Shown piece after piece: positions 28,702 to 39,434 of a stretch of 43,969 nt of DNA. The notes beneath the pieces are model-generated. The model was not told the origin of the DNA. It ran no database searches and worked only from the letters and a program-made list of their open reading frames with translations. Numbering within the stretch: the first letter of the stretch is position 1; each line of letters starts with the position of its first letter. This stretch comes from Fusobacteriaceae bacterium (GTDB lineage Bacteria > Fusobacteriota > Fusobacteriia > Fusobacteriales > Fusobacteriaceae), in contig JAISST010000111.1 of the NCBI GenBank assembly GCA_031272945.1, forward strand, positions 1 to 43,969, in the 5' to 3' direction. The translations under genes and the position numbers were made by a program.

Positions 28702-30276
28702 ATGATGAAGAAAAAGAACAATGAAAACGAAAACGCAATAGCAAGGGAAAAAGAGATGGAAGCTGCGGATGACAGCCTTTTAAAGGAATACGGAAAAGCG
28801 TTTCATGAAATCCTGGCGGAAAAGCACATCATTGATTCGACGATTACGATGTTGCAATGGGAATTGGAAACGATCACGCCGCCGGGGGGACAAGCGCTGC
28901 TCTCAAAACAGATGGGCTATTATTCCATGAAAAGCTACGATCTTCTGACATCGGAGAAAATGCAAAAAATACTGGCTTGTTTCAAGAAGAACCGGGATGT
29001 TTTATCCCCTGTCCTCAAGAGAGAGGCGGAACTTCTGACGGAGGATATGGAACGCCTGCGGCTCATTCCGCCCGGGGAATACAAGGCCTACAAGGAATTT
29101 CTGACGGAATCCCAGCCCCTGTGGCAAAAGGCCAAGGCGGCGGGAGATTTTTCCATGTTCCGGGACGCCTTGAAAAAGATATTTGATACGTCCAAAAGAT
29201 TCGCCCGCTATGAATACGAAGCGAAGGATGAGGCATATCGCAAGGAAAAGACACTCTACGACGTCAATCTCGAGCAATATGAGAAAGGGATGGACGTCGC
29301 CCGTCTGGACGAGTTTTTCGGCGCGCTGAAAGAAGAGGTCGTTCCCCTTCTCCGCCAGGTATTGAAACGGCAGGGCGGGAAAAAAGCAAAAAATCCCAAC
29401 TTGACCGTAGACGCGCAAAAAAAATTGTGCCGGTACTTAAGCGCCTACCTCGGATTCGATTTCGAGAGAGGAACCATGGCCGAGAGCGAGCATCCCTTCA
29501 CGACACACTTTGATAAGAACGACGTCCGCTTTACGACCCGCTACATGAAAAACCCTTCGACATTTTCCCTGCTGAGTACGCTCCATGAGACGGGACACGC
29601 GATCTACGAACAGCAGATTGACGACAAATATACGGGAACCATCCTCGGGAACGGGAGCAGCAACGGACTTCATGAAGCCCAGTCCCGCTTTTATGAAAAT
29701 GTGGTCGGCAGAAGCGAAGCCTTTTGGAAAGGATTGCAGGGCAGAGAAGAACTGGAGCCTTTGTTTTCCAAGACAAGTCTCGGGAGTTTTTGCTTTGCGA
29801 TCAACAAAGTGGAACCGTCCCTGATCAGGATCGAAGCCGATGAACTTACTTACCCGCTGCACATCATGATCCGCTATGAGATCGAAAAAGGAATCTTTAA
29901 CGATACGATCAAAGTAAAGGACCTGCCGGAAGTCTGGAACGAAAAAATGCGCGAATACCTGGGAATTACGCCGCCCAACGACGGCGCGGGCGTCTTGCAG
30001 GACGTCCACTGGGCCGACGGACTTATCGGGTATTTCCCCTCTTACGCCATCGGTTCCGCTTATGCGGCGCAGATTTACGCGAGTCTCCGCAAGGACCTGC
30101 CTTTTGAGAAAATTCTGGAGCAGGGAGACCTTGCGCCGATCCGGGAATGGCTGAGTGCAAAGATTCATCGTTACGGTTCTTTCAAGGATTCCCGCGACAT
30201 CATGAAAAAAGCCACGGGAGAGGAACTGAATCCAAAATACTATATAGAGTATCTGAAGGAAAGATTCTTGAAATAA
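28702..30276 (+). CDS. M32-family carboxypeptidase (Taq-type)
   Basis: LSTLHETGHAIYEQ (HExxH variant HETGH), GLHEAQSRFYENVVGRSEAFW, EADELTYPLHIMIRYEIE, VHWADGLIGYFPSYAIGSAYAAQ. Confidence 0.94.
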   Translation: MMKKKNNENENAIAREKEMEAADDSLLKEYGKAFHEILAEKHIIDSTITMLQWELETITPPGGQALLSKQMGYYSMKSYDLLTSEKMQKILACFKKNRDVLSPVLKREAELLTEDMERLRLIPPGEYKAYKEFLTESQPLWQKAKAAGDFSMFRDALKKIFDTSKRFARYEYEAKDEAYRKEKTLYDVNLEQYEKGMDVARLDEFFGALKEEVVPLLRQVLKRQGGKKAKNPNLTVDAQKKLCRYLSAYLGFDFERGTMAESEHPFTTHFDKNDVRFTTRYMKNPSTFSLLSTLHETGHAIYEQQIDDKYTGTILGNGSSNGLHEAQSRFYENVVGRSEAFWKGLQGREELEPLFSKTSLGSFCFAINKVEPSLIRIEADELTYPLHIMIRYEIEKGIFNDTIKVKDLPEVWNEKMREYLGITPPNDGAGVLQDVHWADGLIGYFPSYAIGSAYAAQIYASLRKDLPFEKILEQGDLAPIREWLSAKIHRYGSFKDSRDIMKKATGEELNPKYYIEYLKERFLK

Positions 30277-30363
30277 AAATGATCCGAACACGATAAAGCG
30301 GACAAAGACGTATGGCGTAATCGCTGAAAAAACAGCTGAAAAAAACCGGCGGAAAAAATACTG

Positions 30364-30392
30364 TTGATTTTTCGGGAAAAATATGGTAAAAT
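30364..30392 (+). promoter_or_regulatory. Predicted promoter of the rimP-nusA-infB operon
   Basis: TTGATT - 17 nt - TAAAAT with an upstream TGG. Confidence 0.6.
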
Positions 30393-30417
30393 AAATGAGA
30401 ACTTAGATTTTAACTTC

Positions 30418-30441
30418 TAGGGAGCGAGCAGTCGCTCCCTA
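30418..30441 (+). promoter_or_regulatory. Leader-RNA hairpin upstream of rimP
   Basis: Perfect 10-bp stem TAGGGAGCGA-gcag-TCGCTCCCTA about 20 nt after the predicted transcription start. Confidence 0.55.
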
Positions 30442-30519
30442 TTTAATAGTATGAATAGGTATGAAACGTATGACTGGTATTGGAATGAGACAGGGGAAAG
30501 AGAGAGGTGAAGGGAACAA

Positions 30520-31023
30520 ATGAGAAAATTTGAGCGGAGCGATCGGGAAAAAGAAAAGGAAGAGATCTTGAAAAGCATCGCCTACATTGTGACAGCGGCC
30601 GCGGAACCACTGGGTTTGCAATTGGTGGATGTCGAATATTTACAGGACGGCGGTTACTGGTATGTGCGTATATACGTAGAATACCCCGACCGGGATATTT
30701 CTCTGGAAGACTGCGCGCTCTTGAGCGGAAAAGTCGAGGAGGACATCGACAGGATCGTAGACCGGAAGTTTTTTCTGGAAGTTTCCTCGCCGGGGCTGGA
30801 GCGTCCCTTGAAAAAAACGGAAGATTTTCTCCGTTTTCAAGGTGAAAAAGCCAAGGTATCGCTGAAACACAAATCCGGGGAGACAAAATCCCTCGAAGGA
30901 AAAATCGTGAGTTGCGACGCGGACTGCCTTATATTGGATATGGGAAAAGAGACGCTGACAATCCCGCGCAATGAAATTCGCAAAGCGAATCTCGTCTTCG
31001 ACTTCGGCGCCCTTGATCAATGA
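30520..31023 (+). CDS. rimP: Ribosome maturation factor RimP
   Basis: LGLQLVDVEYLQDGGYWYVRIYVEYPDRDISLEDCALLSGKVEEDIDR...FLEVSSPGLERPLKK. Confidence 0.95.
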   Translation: MRKFERSDREKEKEEILKSIAYIVTAAAEPLGLQLVDVEYLQDGGYWYVRIYVEYPDRDISLEDCALLSGKVEEDIDRIVDRKFFLEVSSPGLERPLKKTEDFLRFQGEKAKVSLKHKSGETKSLEGKIVSCDADCLILDMGKETLTIPRNEIRKANLVFDFGALDQ

Positions 31024-31067
31024 AATTTGATCAATGAAAACAGAATTCTTTAGGAGGATTGAAATAA

Positions 31068-32258
31068 ATGAAAAGTAAAGATGGTAAAGTATTTTTGGAA
31101 GCCCTGGAAGAACTCGAACGGGAAAAGGGAATAACCAAGGAAGTGCTCTTGCAGACGGTAGAGCAGGCTTTGCTTGTGGCATACAAAAAGAACTACGGGG
31201 AAGAGGAAAACGTAGAGGTGGAAATCAACCGGGAAACCGGCGAAGTCAAGCTTTTTGAAGTGAAGACCGTCGTCAGCGAAGAGGACCTCTACGACGCCGC
31301 GCTGGAAATTTCGGTGGAAGACGCCCAGGAACACAAAAAGAAAGCCAAAGTAGGCGATATCGTCAAGATTGAGATCAACTGCGAGGACTTCCGGAGAAAC
31401 GCCATTCAGAACGGAAAACAAATTGTCATCCAAAAAGTACGGGAATCGGAAAAGCAGTTTATCTACGACAAATTCAAAGATAAAGAGCACGATATCATCA
31501 CGGGCATCATCCGGCGGATCGACGACAAGCACAATATTTTCATAGAGTTTTACGGAGCGGAGGCCATCCTGACGCCCGGAGAGCAGTCGCCGGCGGATAC
31601 GTACCGGGTCGGGGACCGGGTCAAGGTCTATCTTGCGGAAGTGGAGAAAACCAGTAAATTTCCGCGGGTTGTCATTTCCAGAAAGAACGACGGACTCCTC
31701 CGGAAGCTTTTTGAGCTGGAAGTTCCCGAGATTTCCAACGGAATCATCGAAATCAAAGCCGTAGCGCGGGAGGCGGGCTCCCGGGCAAAGGTGGCCGTCT
31801 ATTCCGAAGACCGGAATATTGATACGGTCGGCGCCTGTATCGGTCAGCGGGGCGTCCGGATCAAAAATATTGTGGATGAATTGAACGGTGAGAAAATAGA
31901 TATTGTCAACTGGAAAGAATCTGTCAGCGACTTTGTATCGGCCGTCTTGAGTCCGGCCAAAGTGAAGAGCGTGGAAGTCCTGGAGGACCAGAGCACGGCC
32001 CGGGTCATTGTGGATGAATCGCAGTTGTCCCTGGCTATAGGGAAAAACGGGCAGAATGCCCGCCTGGCAGCCAAGTTGACCGGGATGCGCATTGACATCA
32101 AGACTCCCGGCGAAGTGGAATATCTCGAAAGAGAACGGGGGCCGGTCGTGAAGAGCGGCGCGCTTCCGGAAAAACCCCAAGAGGAGACGCCTGATGAGAT
32201 CGCCGGCGAAAGCCCCGCTCCCGCCGAGCCTGTAGAAGAGATTATAGAAGAAAATTAA
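31068..32258 (+). CDS. nusA: Transcription termination/antitermination factor NusA
   Basis: FLEALEELEREKGITKEVLLQTVEQALLVAYKKNY; S1 and KH domains (GACIGQRGVRIKNIVDELNGEKIDIVNW, LAIGKNGQNARLAAKLTG). Confidence 0.97.
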   Translation: MKSKDGKVFLEALEELEREKGITKEVLLQTVEQALLVAYKKNYGEEENVEVEINRETGEVKLFEVKTVVSEEDLYDAALEISVEDAQEHKKKAKVGDIVKIEINCEDFRRNAIQNGKQIVIQKVRESEKQFIYDKFKDKEHDIITGIIRRIDDKHNIFIEFYGAEAILTPGEQSPADTYRVGDRVKVYLAEVEKTSKFPRVVISRKNDGLLRKLFELEVPEISNGIIEIKAVAREAGSRAKVAVYSEDRNIDTVGACIGQRGVRIKNIVDELNGEKIDIVNWKESVSDFVSAVLSPAKVKSVEVLEDQSTARVIVDESQLSLAIGKNGQNARLAAKLTGMRIDIKTPGEVEYLERERGPVVKSGALPEKPQEETPDEIAGESPAPAEPVEEIIEEN

Positions 32259-32268
32259 GGTGAGATAA

Positions 32269-32811
32269 ATGACGGGACACATTCCCGAGAGAACATGTTT
32301 GGTCTGCAGGAAAAAATCCGGTAAAGACAATCTTTTCAGAATCTGCCAGCGAGACCCGAAAACTTATTTTTTCGACGAAACTCAAAAATGGCAGTCCCGA
32401 GGCTGGTATATCTGCAAAGATCACGAATGCTTGAAAAAGTTGTCCCGGCACAAGAAATTTCCGCTTCCTCCCGATGATTTGCTCGCCATGCTGAAGAAGC
32501 TGGAACAGCGGAAAAAGGAAGAGCGAAACTACCTGAATCTGCTAAAACCGATGAAAAATTCAGGCTATCTGACATTCGGCGTCCATATGATCCTTGAAGA
32601 GATAGAACATGTGCATTTTATCATCCTTGCAACGGATATATCGGAAAACCCCAGGGATAAAATTCTGGAAAAGGCGCGACGCCATCAAGTGAAATATATT
32701 TATTACGGGACAAAAGCGGAATTGGGAGACATTTTCGGGAAGGATGAAGTGAATGCGGTCGGCGTAAAGAATAAAAAAATAGCGGGAGGGCTTATTGACG
32801 AAAACAGGTGA
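32269..32811 (+). CDS. YlxR (DUF448/RnpM-like) - L7Ae/YlxQ-like fusion protein
   Basis: N-term RTCLVCRKKSGKDNLFRICQ...SRGWYICKDHECLKK (YlxR); C-term KNSGYLTFGVHMILEEIEHVHFIILATDISENPRDKILEKARRHQVKYIYYGTKAELGDIFGKDEVNAVGVKN (L7Ae-like). Confidence 0.85.
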   Translation: MTGHIPERTCLVCRKKSGKDNLFRICQRDPKTYFFDETQKWQSRGWYICKDHECLKKLSRHKKFPLPPDDLLAMLKKLEQRKKEERNYLNLLKPMKNSGYLTFGVHMILEEIEHVHFIILATDISENPRDKILEKARRHQVKYIYYGTKAELGDIFGKDEVNAVGVKNKKIAGGLIDENR

Positions 32812-32818
32812 GGTGTTT

Positions 32819-35263
32819 ATGAAAAAAATAAAAGTATACGAATTGGCAAAAGAATATGAGCGGTATCAAAGACCCGGCGGCAGCGCCAAATTGCGCGATA
32901 TCATAAACGAAGAATTCAATCTCGGATTGAAATCACATACTTCGGTCATCGAGGATGAACACATCCTGGAGAGAATCAGAACTTTTCTGGACAGCGAAGG
33001 CGATATCAGGCAGCCGGACAAGAGAGAACAGCAACGGCCTGAAAAGTCGAAGTCCGACGCCAAGGACGGCCAGGAAAAGGTCCAGCCTTCACAGGGCCGG
33101 GACAGACGACCGGGGGAAGCGATAAAAGAACCGGCCCCCACAGGTAGGGAAAAAGAGACGACAAAAGAAAAACCCGGGACCGGGGAAAGAAAACCGGAGA
33201 AAAGAACCGGCCCGGAACAAGGGAGGACGCAAGAAAGGAAAGAATCAGCCGGAGCGCCGCCCAAACCCGCAGGACCGCAAGAAAAAGGCGGAGAAAGCCA
33301 AGAGGAATACATTGAGAAAGAATCGGATTATCAGGATATAGAGGAAAAGGACGAAGAACCCGAAGATTTCGGAAGCCGCGGTCAGAAAGGCCAGTTCATT
33401 CCGATCAAGAAAGAAAAAAACAGAAAGAAAAGAGGGAAAAGAAGCGATTTTACGATGAAAACGGCCAATGCCAGCACTACGGAAGTAATAGAAGAAGATG
33501 GAATCAAACTTATCAAAATTGTTGGCGACATTACGCTGGGAGAGTTTGCGGAAAAAATAGGGGTCGGATCCGGAGATCTGATCAAAAAACTCTTCCTGAA
33601 GGGACAGATGCTCACGATCAACAGCCCGATTTCCCTGGAATTGGCGGAAGAACTGGGCGAATACTACAATGTGCTCGTTGAGAAGGAAGAAGTCCAGGAC
33701 TTGGAGTTCGGGGAAAAATTTGATCTGGAAATTCGGGACAAACCGGAGGATCTGACGCCGAGACCGCCGATTATTACCATCATGGGGCATGTGGATCATG
33801 GAAAGACTTCGCTTCTTGACGCCATCCGCTCGACCAATGTCGTCGAGGGGGAGGCCGGAGGCATTACCCAAAAAATAGGCGCTTATCAGGTTATCAAAGA
33901 CGGAAAACAGATCACTTTCGTCGATACCCCCGGTCATGAGGCCTTTACGGATATGCGGGCCCGCGGAGCGCAGGTGACGGATATCGCCATCCTCGTCGTA
34001 GCGGCCGATGACGGCGTGATGCCCCAGACCATAGAAGCCATTTCTCACGCGCGGGCGGCCAATGTTCCCATTATCGTCGCCATCAACAAGATCGACAAGC
34101 CCGAGGCCAATCCCCTCAAAGTAAAACAGGAACTCATGGAGCAGGGACTTGTATCCGTGGAATGGGGCGGAGACACGGAATTTGTAGAAATTTCCGCGAA
34201 AAAGAAGACCAATCTGGACAGCCTTCTGGATACAATCCTCATCACGGCGGAAATCCGGGAACTCAAGGCCAATCATAAGAAAAGGGCGAAAGGAGTCGTG
34301 CTGGAATCCCGGCTGGATCCCCGGGTGGGACCCATCGTGGATTTGATCGTACAGGAGGGCAATCTCAAAATCGGCGACGTCATTGTAGCCGGAGAGGTAT
34401 ACGGTAAAGTCCGGGCTCTTGTCAATGACAAAGGGGACCGGATCGATTCGGTAGGCGTTTCCCAACCGGTGGAAATCATCGGATTCAATCAGGTTCCGGA
34501 AGCGGGAGAAGTGCTCTATGTCATCAAAAACGAGCAGCACGCCAAGCGGATCGTCGAAGAAATGACCAAAGAGAGAAGGATCAAGGAGACGAAGCGGAAG
34601 AATGTATCGCTGGAATCCCTTTCCGATCAATTTGAGCATGAAAACGTCAAGGAATTGAATCTCGTACTGCGGGCCGATTCCAAGGGTTCCGTGGATGCTT
34701 TGCGGGAATCCCTCGAAAAACTTTCAAATGAGGAAGTGGCGGTCAATATTATCCAGGCGGCTTCAGGCGCCATCACCGAAAGCGACATCAAGTTGGCGAG
34801 CGCCTCCAACGCCATCATCATCGGATTTCACGTGCGACCGACGACAAAGGCCATCAAGGAAGCGGAATTGACCGGGGTGGAAATCCGGACGTCCAATATT
34901 ATCTACCACATCACGGAAGATATTGAAAAAGCCCTGTCAGGAATGCTGGAGCCGGAGTTTCGAGAAGTTTATCTCGGGAGAATCGAGATCAAGAAAATCT
35001 TCCGGGTATCGAAGGTCGGCAATATTGCCGGTTGTATCGTGGTGGACGGCAAGATCAAAAACGATTCCAGCATCAGGATCCTGCGGAACGGAATCATTAT
35101 TTACGAAGGAAAATTATCTTCTTTAAAACGCTACAAAGACGACGTCAAAGAAGTGAGCGCAGGGCAGGAATGCGGCCTTGGCATTGAGAATTTCAATGAC
35201 ATCAAAGAAGGAGATATTGTGGAAAGTTTTGAAATCGAAGAAATCCAACGCGCGTTGAGATAA
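32819..35263 (+). CDS. infB: Translation initiation factor IF-2
   Basis: N-terminal [14 protein letters not shown], charged low-complexity linker, G domain [44 protein letters not shown]. Confidence 0.98.
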   Translation: MKKIKVYELAKEYERYQRPGGSAKLRDIINEEFNLGLKSHTSVIEDEHILERIRTFLDSEGDIRQPDKREQQRPEKSKSDAKDGQEKVQPSQGRDRRPGEAIKEPAPTGREKETTKEKPGTGERKPEKRTGPEQGRTQERKESAGAPPKPAGPQEKGGESQEEYIEKESDYQDIEEKDEEPEDFGSRGQKGQFIPIKKEKNRKKRGKRSDFTMKTANASTTEVIEEDGIKLIKIVGDITLGEFAEKIGVGSGDLIKKLFLKGQMLTINSPISLELAEELGEYYNVLVEKEEVQDLEFGEKFDLEIRDKPEDLTPRPPIITIMGHVDHGKTSLLDAIRSTNVVEGEAGGITQKIGAYQVIKDGKQITFVDTPGHEAFTDMRARGAQVTDIAILVVAADDGVMPQTIEAISHARAANVPIIVAINKIDKPEANPLKVKQELMEQGLVSVEWGGDTEFVEISAKKKTNLDSLLDTILITAEIRELKANHKKRAKGVVLESRLDPRVGPIVDLIVQEGNLKIGDVIVAGEVYGKVRALVNDKGDRIDSVGVSQPVEIIGFNQVPEAGEVLYVIKNEQHAKRIVEEMTKERRIKETKRKNVSLESLSDQFEHENVKELNLVLRADSKGSVDALRESLEKLSNEEVAVNIIQAASGAITESDIKLASASNAIIIGFHVRPTTKAIKEAELTGVEIRTSNIIYHITEDIEKALSGMLEPEFREVYLGRIEIKKIFRVSKVGNIAGCIVVDGKIKNDSSIRILRNGIIIYEGKLSSLKRYKDDVKEVSAGQECGLGIENFNDIKEGDIVESFEIEEIQRALR

Positions 35264-35292
35264 TCGAGCGCAACATTGGGAGGGAGGAATCC

Positions 35293-35667
35293 ATGAAGAA
35301 AGAAAGACTTGCCAGTATCGAAAAAGAAGTGATTCGGGTCGTGAGCGCCGCGCTCCTCACGGAAATCAAAAATCCGAAAATCCGGGGAATCATATCGGTA
35401 ACAAGAGCGAAAGTGACCGATGATCTGAAATTTGCCGATATTTATTTCAGCATTTTGGCGCCCGCGGAAGGAGACGCCCCCGGCGAGGCGGAAAACCGCA
35501 AAAAGGAAGTGGAAGCGGGACTGGAGGAAATCCGGGGATATTTGCGGAAAAAGATCGCGGAGGAAATTGATCTGCGTCTCGTGCCGGATATCCGGATCAA
35601 GATAGACGATTCCATGGAATACGCAGCAAAAATCAACAAAATTCTGGATGGTTTGAAAGGAAAGTGA
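35293..35667 (+). CDS. rbfA: Ribosome-binding factor A
   Basis: RLASIEKEVIRVVSAALLTEIKNPKIRGIISVTRAKVTDDLKFADIYFSI; located after infB. Confidence 0.92.
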   Translation: MKKERLASIEKEVIRVVSAALLTEIKNPKIRGIISVTRAKVTDDLKFADIYFSILAPAEGDAPGEAENRKKEVEAGLEEIRGYLRKKIAEEIDLRLVPDIRIKIDDSMEYAAKINKILDGLKGK

Positions 35668-35676
35668 TCGGAGCAG

Positions 35677-37371
35677 ATGAAATGGGAATACAATTCTTTG
35701 AGCCCTGTGGAGATATCTACAAATGCCGGTAAATGGCAAAAAAGCGCGTTGATTACCACTCTTTTACTCAACAGGGGTTTTCAAAACGAGGAAAGCGTCA
35801 AAGAATTTATCAACCCCACGGCGGATGATTTCGAGGATCCTTTCGCCTTTGAAATGATGGATCTTGTGATCGAAGCGATTTTCAAGAGGATAGAACGGAA
35901 AGAAAAGATCTTTGTCTACGGAGATTATGACGTGGACGGGATCACTTCGACAGCCTTCCTGGTCCTGGTCCTCCGGGACCTGGGGGGAATCGTGGATTAT
36001 TATATTCCGAAACGGACGGAAGAGAGCTACGGTCTGGATAAAAAAACGATTGATTTTATTAAAGATCAGGGTGGAAAACTCATAGTGACCGTGGATACAG
36101 GCTACAACAAGATTGAGGATGTGGCCTATGCCCGTTCCCGCGGCGTGGATATCATCGTGACAGACCACCATATGGCCATCAAAGACCAGGAAGAAGACCG
36201 CGTTCCGGTGATCAATCCCAAAATGAGCGAATCCTATCCCTTCAAGTATCTTTCCGGGGCGGGCGTCGTTTTGAAGCTGGCCCAGGGAATCTGCAAAAAG
36301 TACAATTTGCCCCTCGAAAACATTTACCAGTATATGGATATCGTCATGATCGGGACCGTGGCGGATGTTGTCCCCATGGTATCGGAGAACAGGGTCATCA
36401 TCAAAGAGGGCTTGCGGAGACTCAAGCAGACAAAAGTAAAAGGACTCACGTATCTGCTTCGTTATTTGCGTCTCAACGACAAAGACGTCACGACCACCGA
36501 CGTCAGCTATTTTATATCTCCGCTGATCAATTCTCTCGGAAGGATCGGAGACTCCAAGATGGGAGCGGATTTTTTCACGGAGGAAGACGATTTCACGATT
36601 TACAACATCATTGAAGAAATGAAAAAAAACAACAAAATCAGACGGGAACTGGAAAAAAGAATCTATGAGGACGCCATCCGGGAAGTGACGAAACAGAATA
36701 CGGAAAAAATCAAGAGTCTGTTTCTTTACTCGGAAAAATGGCATCCCGGGGTCATAGGAGTCGTTTCTTCGAGACTCAGTATCAAATACAACGTGCCGGT
36801 GACGCTGATCGCGCTCAAAAACGGCTATGGAAAAGCGTCCTGCCGGAGTATCAACGGCATTTCCATCTTCAATATCTTTGAAAACATGAAAAACAATCTG
36901 ATCCGTTTCGGCGGACATGATCTGGCGTCGGGATTTGTGGTCGAACAGAAAAAAATTCCCGATATCGCCGATGAATATAGAAAAGTAATCGAAAATCTCC
37001 AAGTGGAGGAAGCGGATACCATTTTGCGGATCGACGCGGAATTTCCGGTGGAAAACGTCAATGAGGAACTGTTCTGCGATCTGGAGTGCATTTCGCCTTT
37101 CGGACTGGGAAATCCCAATCCCCTTTTCCTCGACAGAAAAGTTACGATCATCAACGTCAAAAAATTTGGCGTCGGGGACCGACATTTCAACGGACTGATC
37201 CTGAAAAACCAGAAAACTTACCCCATGGTGGCCTTTGAACTCGGACACAAAATTGATGAACACACCATAGAGAGCCGGAAGGTGGATATCGTGTATTATC
37301 CGGAAAAAACCACATTCAAAGGCGTCAATATCATTCAGATCCGGGTCCGGGATCTGCGGATCGTAGAATAA
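35677..37371 (+). CDS. recJ: Single-stranded-DNA-specific exonuclease RecJ
   Basis: FVYGDYDVDGITSTAFLVLVL, DIIVTDHHM (DHH motif), LSGAGVVLKLAQ, FGGHDLASGF. Confidence 0.95.
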   Translation: MKWEYNSLSPVEISTNAGKWQKSALITTLLLNRGFQNEESVKEFINPTADDFEDPFAFEMMDLVIEAIFKRIERKEKIFVYGDYDVDGITSTAFLVLVLRDLGGIVDYYIPKRTEESYGLDKKTIDFIKDQGGKLIVTVDTGYNKIEDVAYARSRGVDIIVTDHHMAIKDQEEDRVPVINPKMSESYPFKYLSGAGVVLKLAQGICKKYNLPLENIYQYMDIVMIGTVADVVPMVSENRVIIKEGLRRLKQTKVKGLTYLLRYLRLNDKDVTTTDVSYFISPLINSLGRIGDSKMGADFFTEEDDFTIYNIIEEMKKNNKIRRELEKRIYEDAIREVTKQNTEKIKSLFLYSEKWHPGVIGVVSSRLSIKYNVPVTLIALKNGYGKASCRSINGISIFNIFENMKNNLIRFGGHDLASGFVVEQKKIPDIADEYRKVIENLQVEEADTILRIDAEFPVENVNEELFCDLECISPFGLGNPNPLFLDRKVTIINVKKFGVGDRHFNGLILKNQKTYPMVAFELGHKIDEHTIESRKVDIVYYPEKTTFKGVNIIQIRVRDLRIVE

Positions 37372-37408
37372 TACAGAATAAAAAATAACTTTAAGGAGGC
37401 AACGCGTA

Positions 37409-38707
37409 ATGAATCACCAAGTGAAGAAGCTGCCGAATTCGGCGGTAGAAATGACCATCTCTTTGTCGGCGGAGGAAATCACGCCGGTAAAAACCAAAAT
37501 ATTGGATGAGATGAAGGACAAAGTGGAAATCAAGGGATTCCGGAAGGGAAAAGCGCCGCTGGAAAGGATAGAACAGGAACACAGGGAAAACGTCGTCGGC
37601 CAGGTTGTGGAAAAAATGCTTGACCAGCATTTCAATCAGGCGGTTCAGGAAGAAAATATCATTCCCGTCAGCTATATTCAGGAACTTCGTACGGATCTGA
37701 AGGACGGCGGCATGGACATCGTATTCAATATTGACGTCTATCCGGAAATTACGCTGGGAGAATACAAAGGACTTTCGGCGGAAAAAGAAAATTTTGTCAT
37801 GAGCGACGAACTGCTGGATCAGGAAATGAAATTGATGCAAAACAGTAAATCGCAGCAGAAAGCGGCGGAAAAAGATTATCAGGCCCAAACCGGAGATATC
37901 GTCGACGTGGCCTATGAAGGTTTTATCGATGGAACGCCCTTCGAGGGCGGCAAGAGCGATTCCCAAATGCTGAGGCTCGGCTCGAAGACTTTTATTGATA
38001 CGTTCGAGGACCAGCTCACAGGTTATACGGCCGGTCAGGAAGGGGAAGTCCATGTGACGTTCCCGGAAAAATATCACAGTCAGGACCTGGCAGGAAAGCC
38101 CGCCATGTTCAAAGTCAAAGTCAACGCCATCAAGCAGGTGATCCTTCCCGAATGGAGCGACGAACTGGCAAAGGAATTCGGCTATGAAAGCCTTGCGGAT
38201 CTGAAAGAAAAGAAACGGGAAGAAATCAAGGCCCGGGAAGAACGGCGCGCGGAAAACGCCTACAGAGGAAAGCTGCTGGAAAAAATTTCCGCGGAGACGA
38301 AGGTGGAACTGCCTTTCACGATGATCGCCAATGAGATCGGGAACCGGATCCGGGAGCTGGAACAGCAACTGGGCGGACAGGGCATTAAGCTGGATACGTA
38401 TCTCAAAATGACCGGAACCGATATGCAAACGTTGGAAAAGCAGATGGCGCCGGGGGCGGCCGTCAAAGTACGCAGCGATCTGATTCTTTCGGAAATCGCC
38501 AAAAAAGAGGGCATTTCCGTTTCGGAAGAGGAAGTCGCGGAGCGCTTGAAAGAGATTGCCGAATACTACGGAACGGAACCGGAGAAATTAAAAGAGGATA
38601 TCGACAGGAAAGGAAACCTCGAAGCGTTGTTAAATACGATCCGCGCCGAACGCACGATGGAAAAAGCGCTGGATTTCGTCCAGGAATCCGCCGTACAGCC
38701 CGCCTGA
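37409..38707 (+). CDS. tig: Trigger factor
   Basis: EIKGFRKGKAPLERIEQEHRENV, PPIase domain GDIVDVAYEGFIDGTPFEGGKSDSQMLRLGSKTFIDTFEDQLTG. Confidence 0.96.
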   Translation: MNHQVKKLPNSAVEMTISLSAEEITPVKTKILDEMKDKVEIKGFRKGKAPLERIEQEHRENVVGQVVEKMLDQHFNQAVQEENIIPVSYIQELRTDLKDGGMDIVFNIDVYPEITLGEYKGLSAEKENFVMSDELLDQEMKLMQNSKSQQKAAEKDYQAQTGDIVDVAYEGFIDGTPFEGGKSDSQMLRLGSKTFIDTFEDQLTGYTAGQEGEVHVTFPEKYHSQDLAGKPAMFKVKVNAIKQVILPEWSDELAKEFGYESLADLKEKKREEIKAREERRAENAYRGKLLEKISAETKVELPFTMIANEIGNRIRELEQQLGGQGIKLDTYLKMTGTDMQTLEKQMAPGAAVKVRSDLILSEIAKKEGISVSEEEVAERLKEIAEYYGTEPEKLKEDIDRKGNLEALLNTIRAERTMEKALDFVQESAVQPA

Positions 38708-38728
38708 TCAGAACAATAAAAAATGGAA

Positions 38729-38761
38729 GGTATAACAAGGGATACGCTCCCTTGTTATACC
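38729..38761. repeat. 14-bp perfect inverted repeat (strong hairpin) between tig and clpP
   Basis: GGTATAACAAGGGA-tacgc-TCCCTTGTTATACC; no U-tract on the + side. Confidence 0.8.
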
Positions 38762-38841
38762 GGAAAATTTCATTCAAAAAACGAACGGACCTCTTTCCGC
38801 CGTTGGTTTGTTGAATTAAATTTTCAAAAGGGGGAAACCTT

Positions 38842-39417
38842 ATGTATAATCCTACGGTAATAGAAAATGACGGACGTTCCGAAAGAGCTTACGATATATA
38901 TTCCAGATTATTAAAAGACAGGATCGTGTTTTTGGGTACGGAGATTGACGACGCGGTCGCCAACGCCATCGTGGCGCAACTGCTGTTTCTGGAAGCCGAA
39001 GATCCGGCAAAGGATATCATCATGTACGTGAACAGTCCCGGAGGCGTGATCACCGCCGGCATGGCCATTTTCGACACGATGAACTATATCAAGCCCGATG
39101 TGCAGACAGTCTGCGTCGGACAGGCCGCGAGCATGGGAGCGCTTCTGCTTGCCGCCGGCGCCAAGGGAAAGCGCTATGCGCTGGAGCACGCCCGGGTGAT
39201 GATCCATCAGCCCCTCGGCGGCGCCCGGGGTCAGGCTACGGATATTGAGATCCAGGCCAAAGAAATCATGCGCATTAAAAGGGAGCTTTCGGAGATTCTG
39301 GCGAATATTACGGGCAAACCCGTTGAACAGATCCTGGAGGATACGGACAGGGATAATTTCATGTCTCCCAGGGAAGCAATGGACTACGGACTAATTGACC
39401 AGATCTTTAAAAAATAA
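38842..39417 (+). CDS. clpP: ATP-dependent Clp protease proteolytic subunit
   Basis: [79 protein letters not shown]. Confidence 0.98.
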   Translation: MYNPTVIENDGRSERAYDIYSRLLKDRIVFLGTEIDDAVANAIVAQLLFLEAEDPAKDIIMYVNSPGGVITAGMAIFDTMNYIKPDVQTVCVGQAASMGALLLAAGAKGKRYALEHARVMIHQPLGGARGQATDIEIQAKEIMRIKRELSEILANITGKPVEQILEDTDRDNFMSPREAMDYGLIDQIFKK

Positions 39418-39434
39418 AGGAGAAAAACCGGATT

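Noticed and set aside
32990-33430. Charged repetitive-looking region in infB
   Set aside because: It is the variable low-complexity linker normally seen in bacterial IF-2, not a separate repeat or element.
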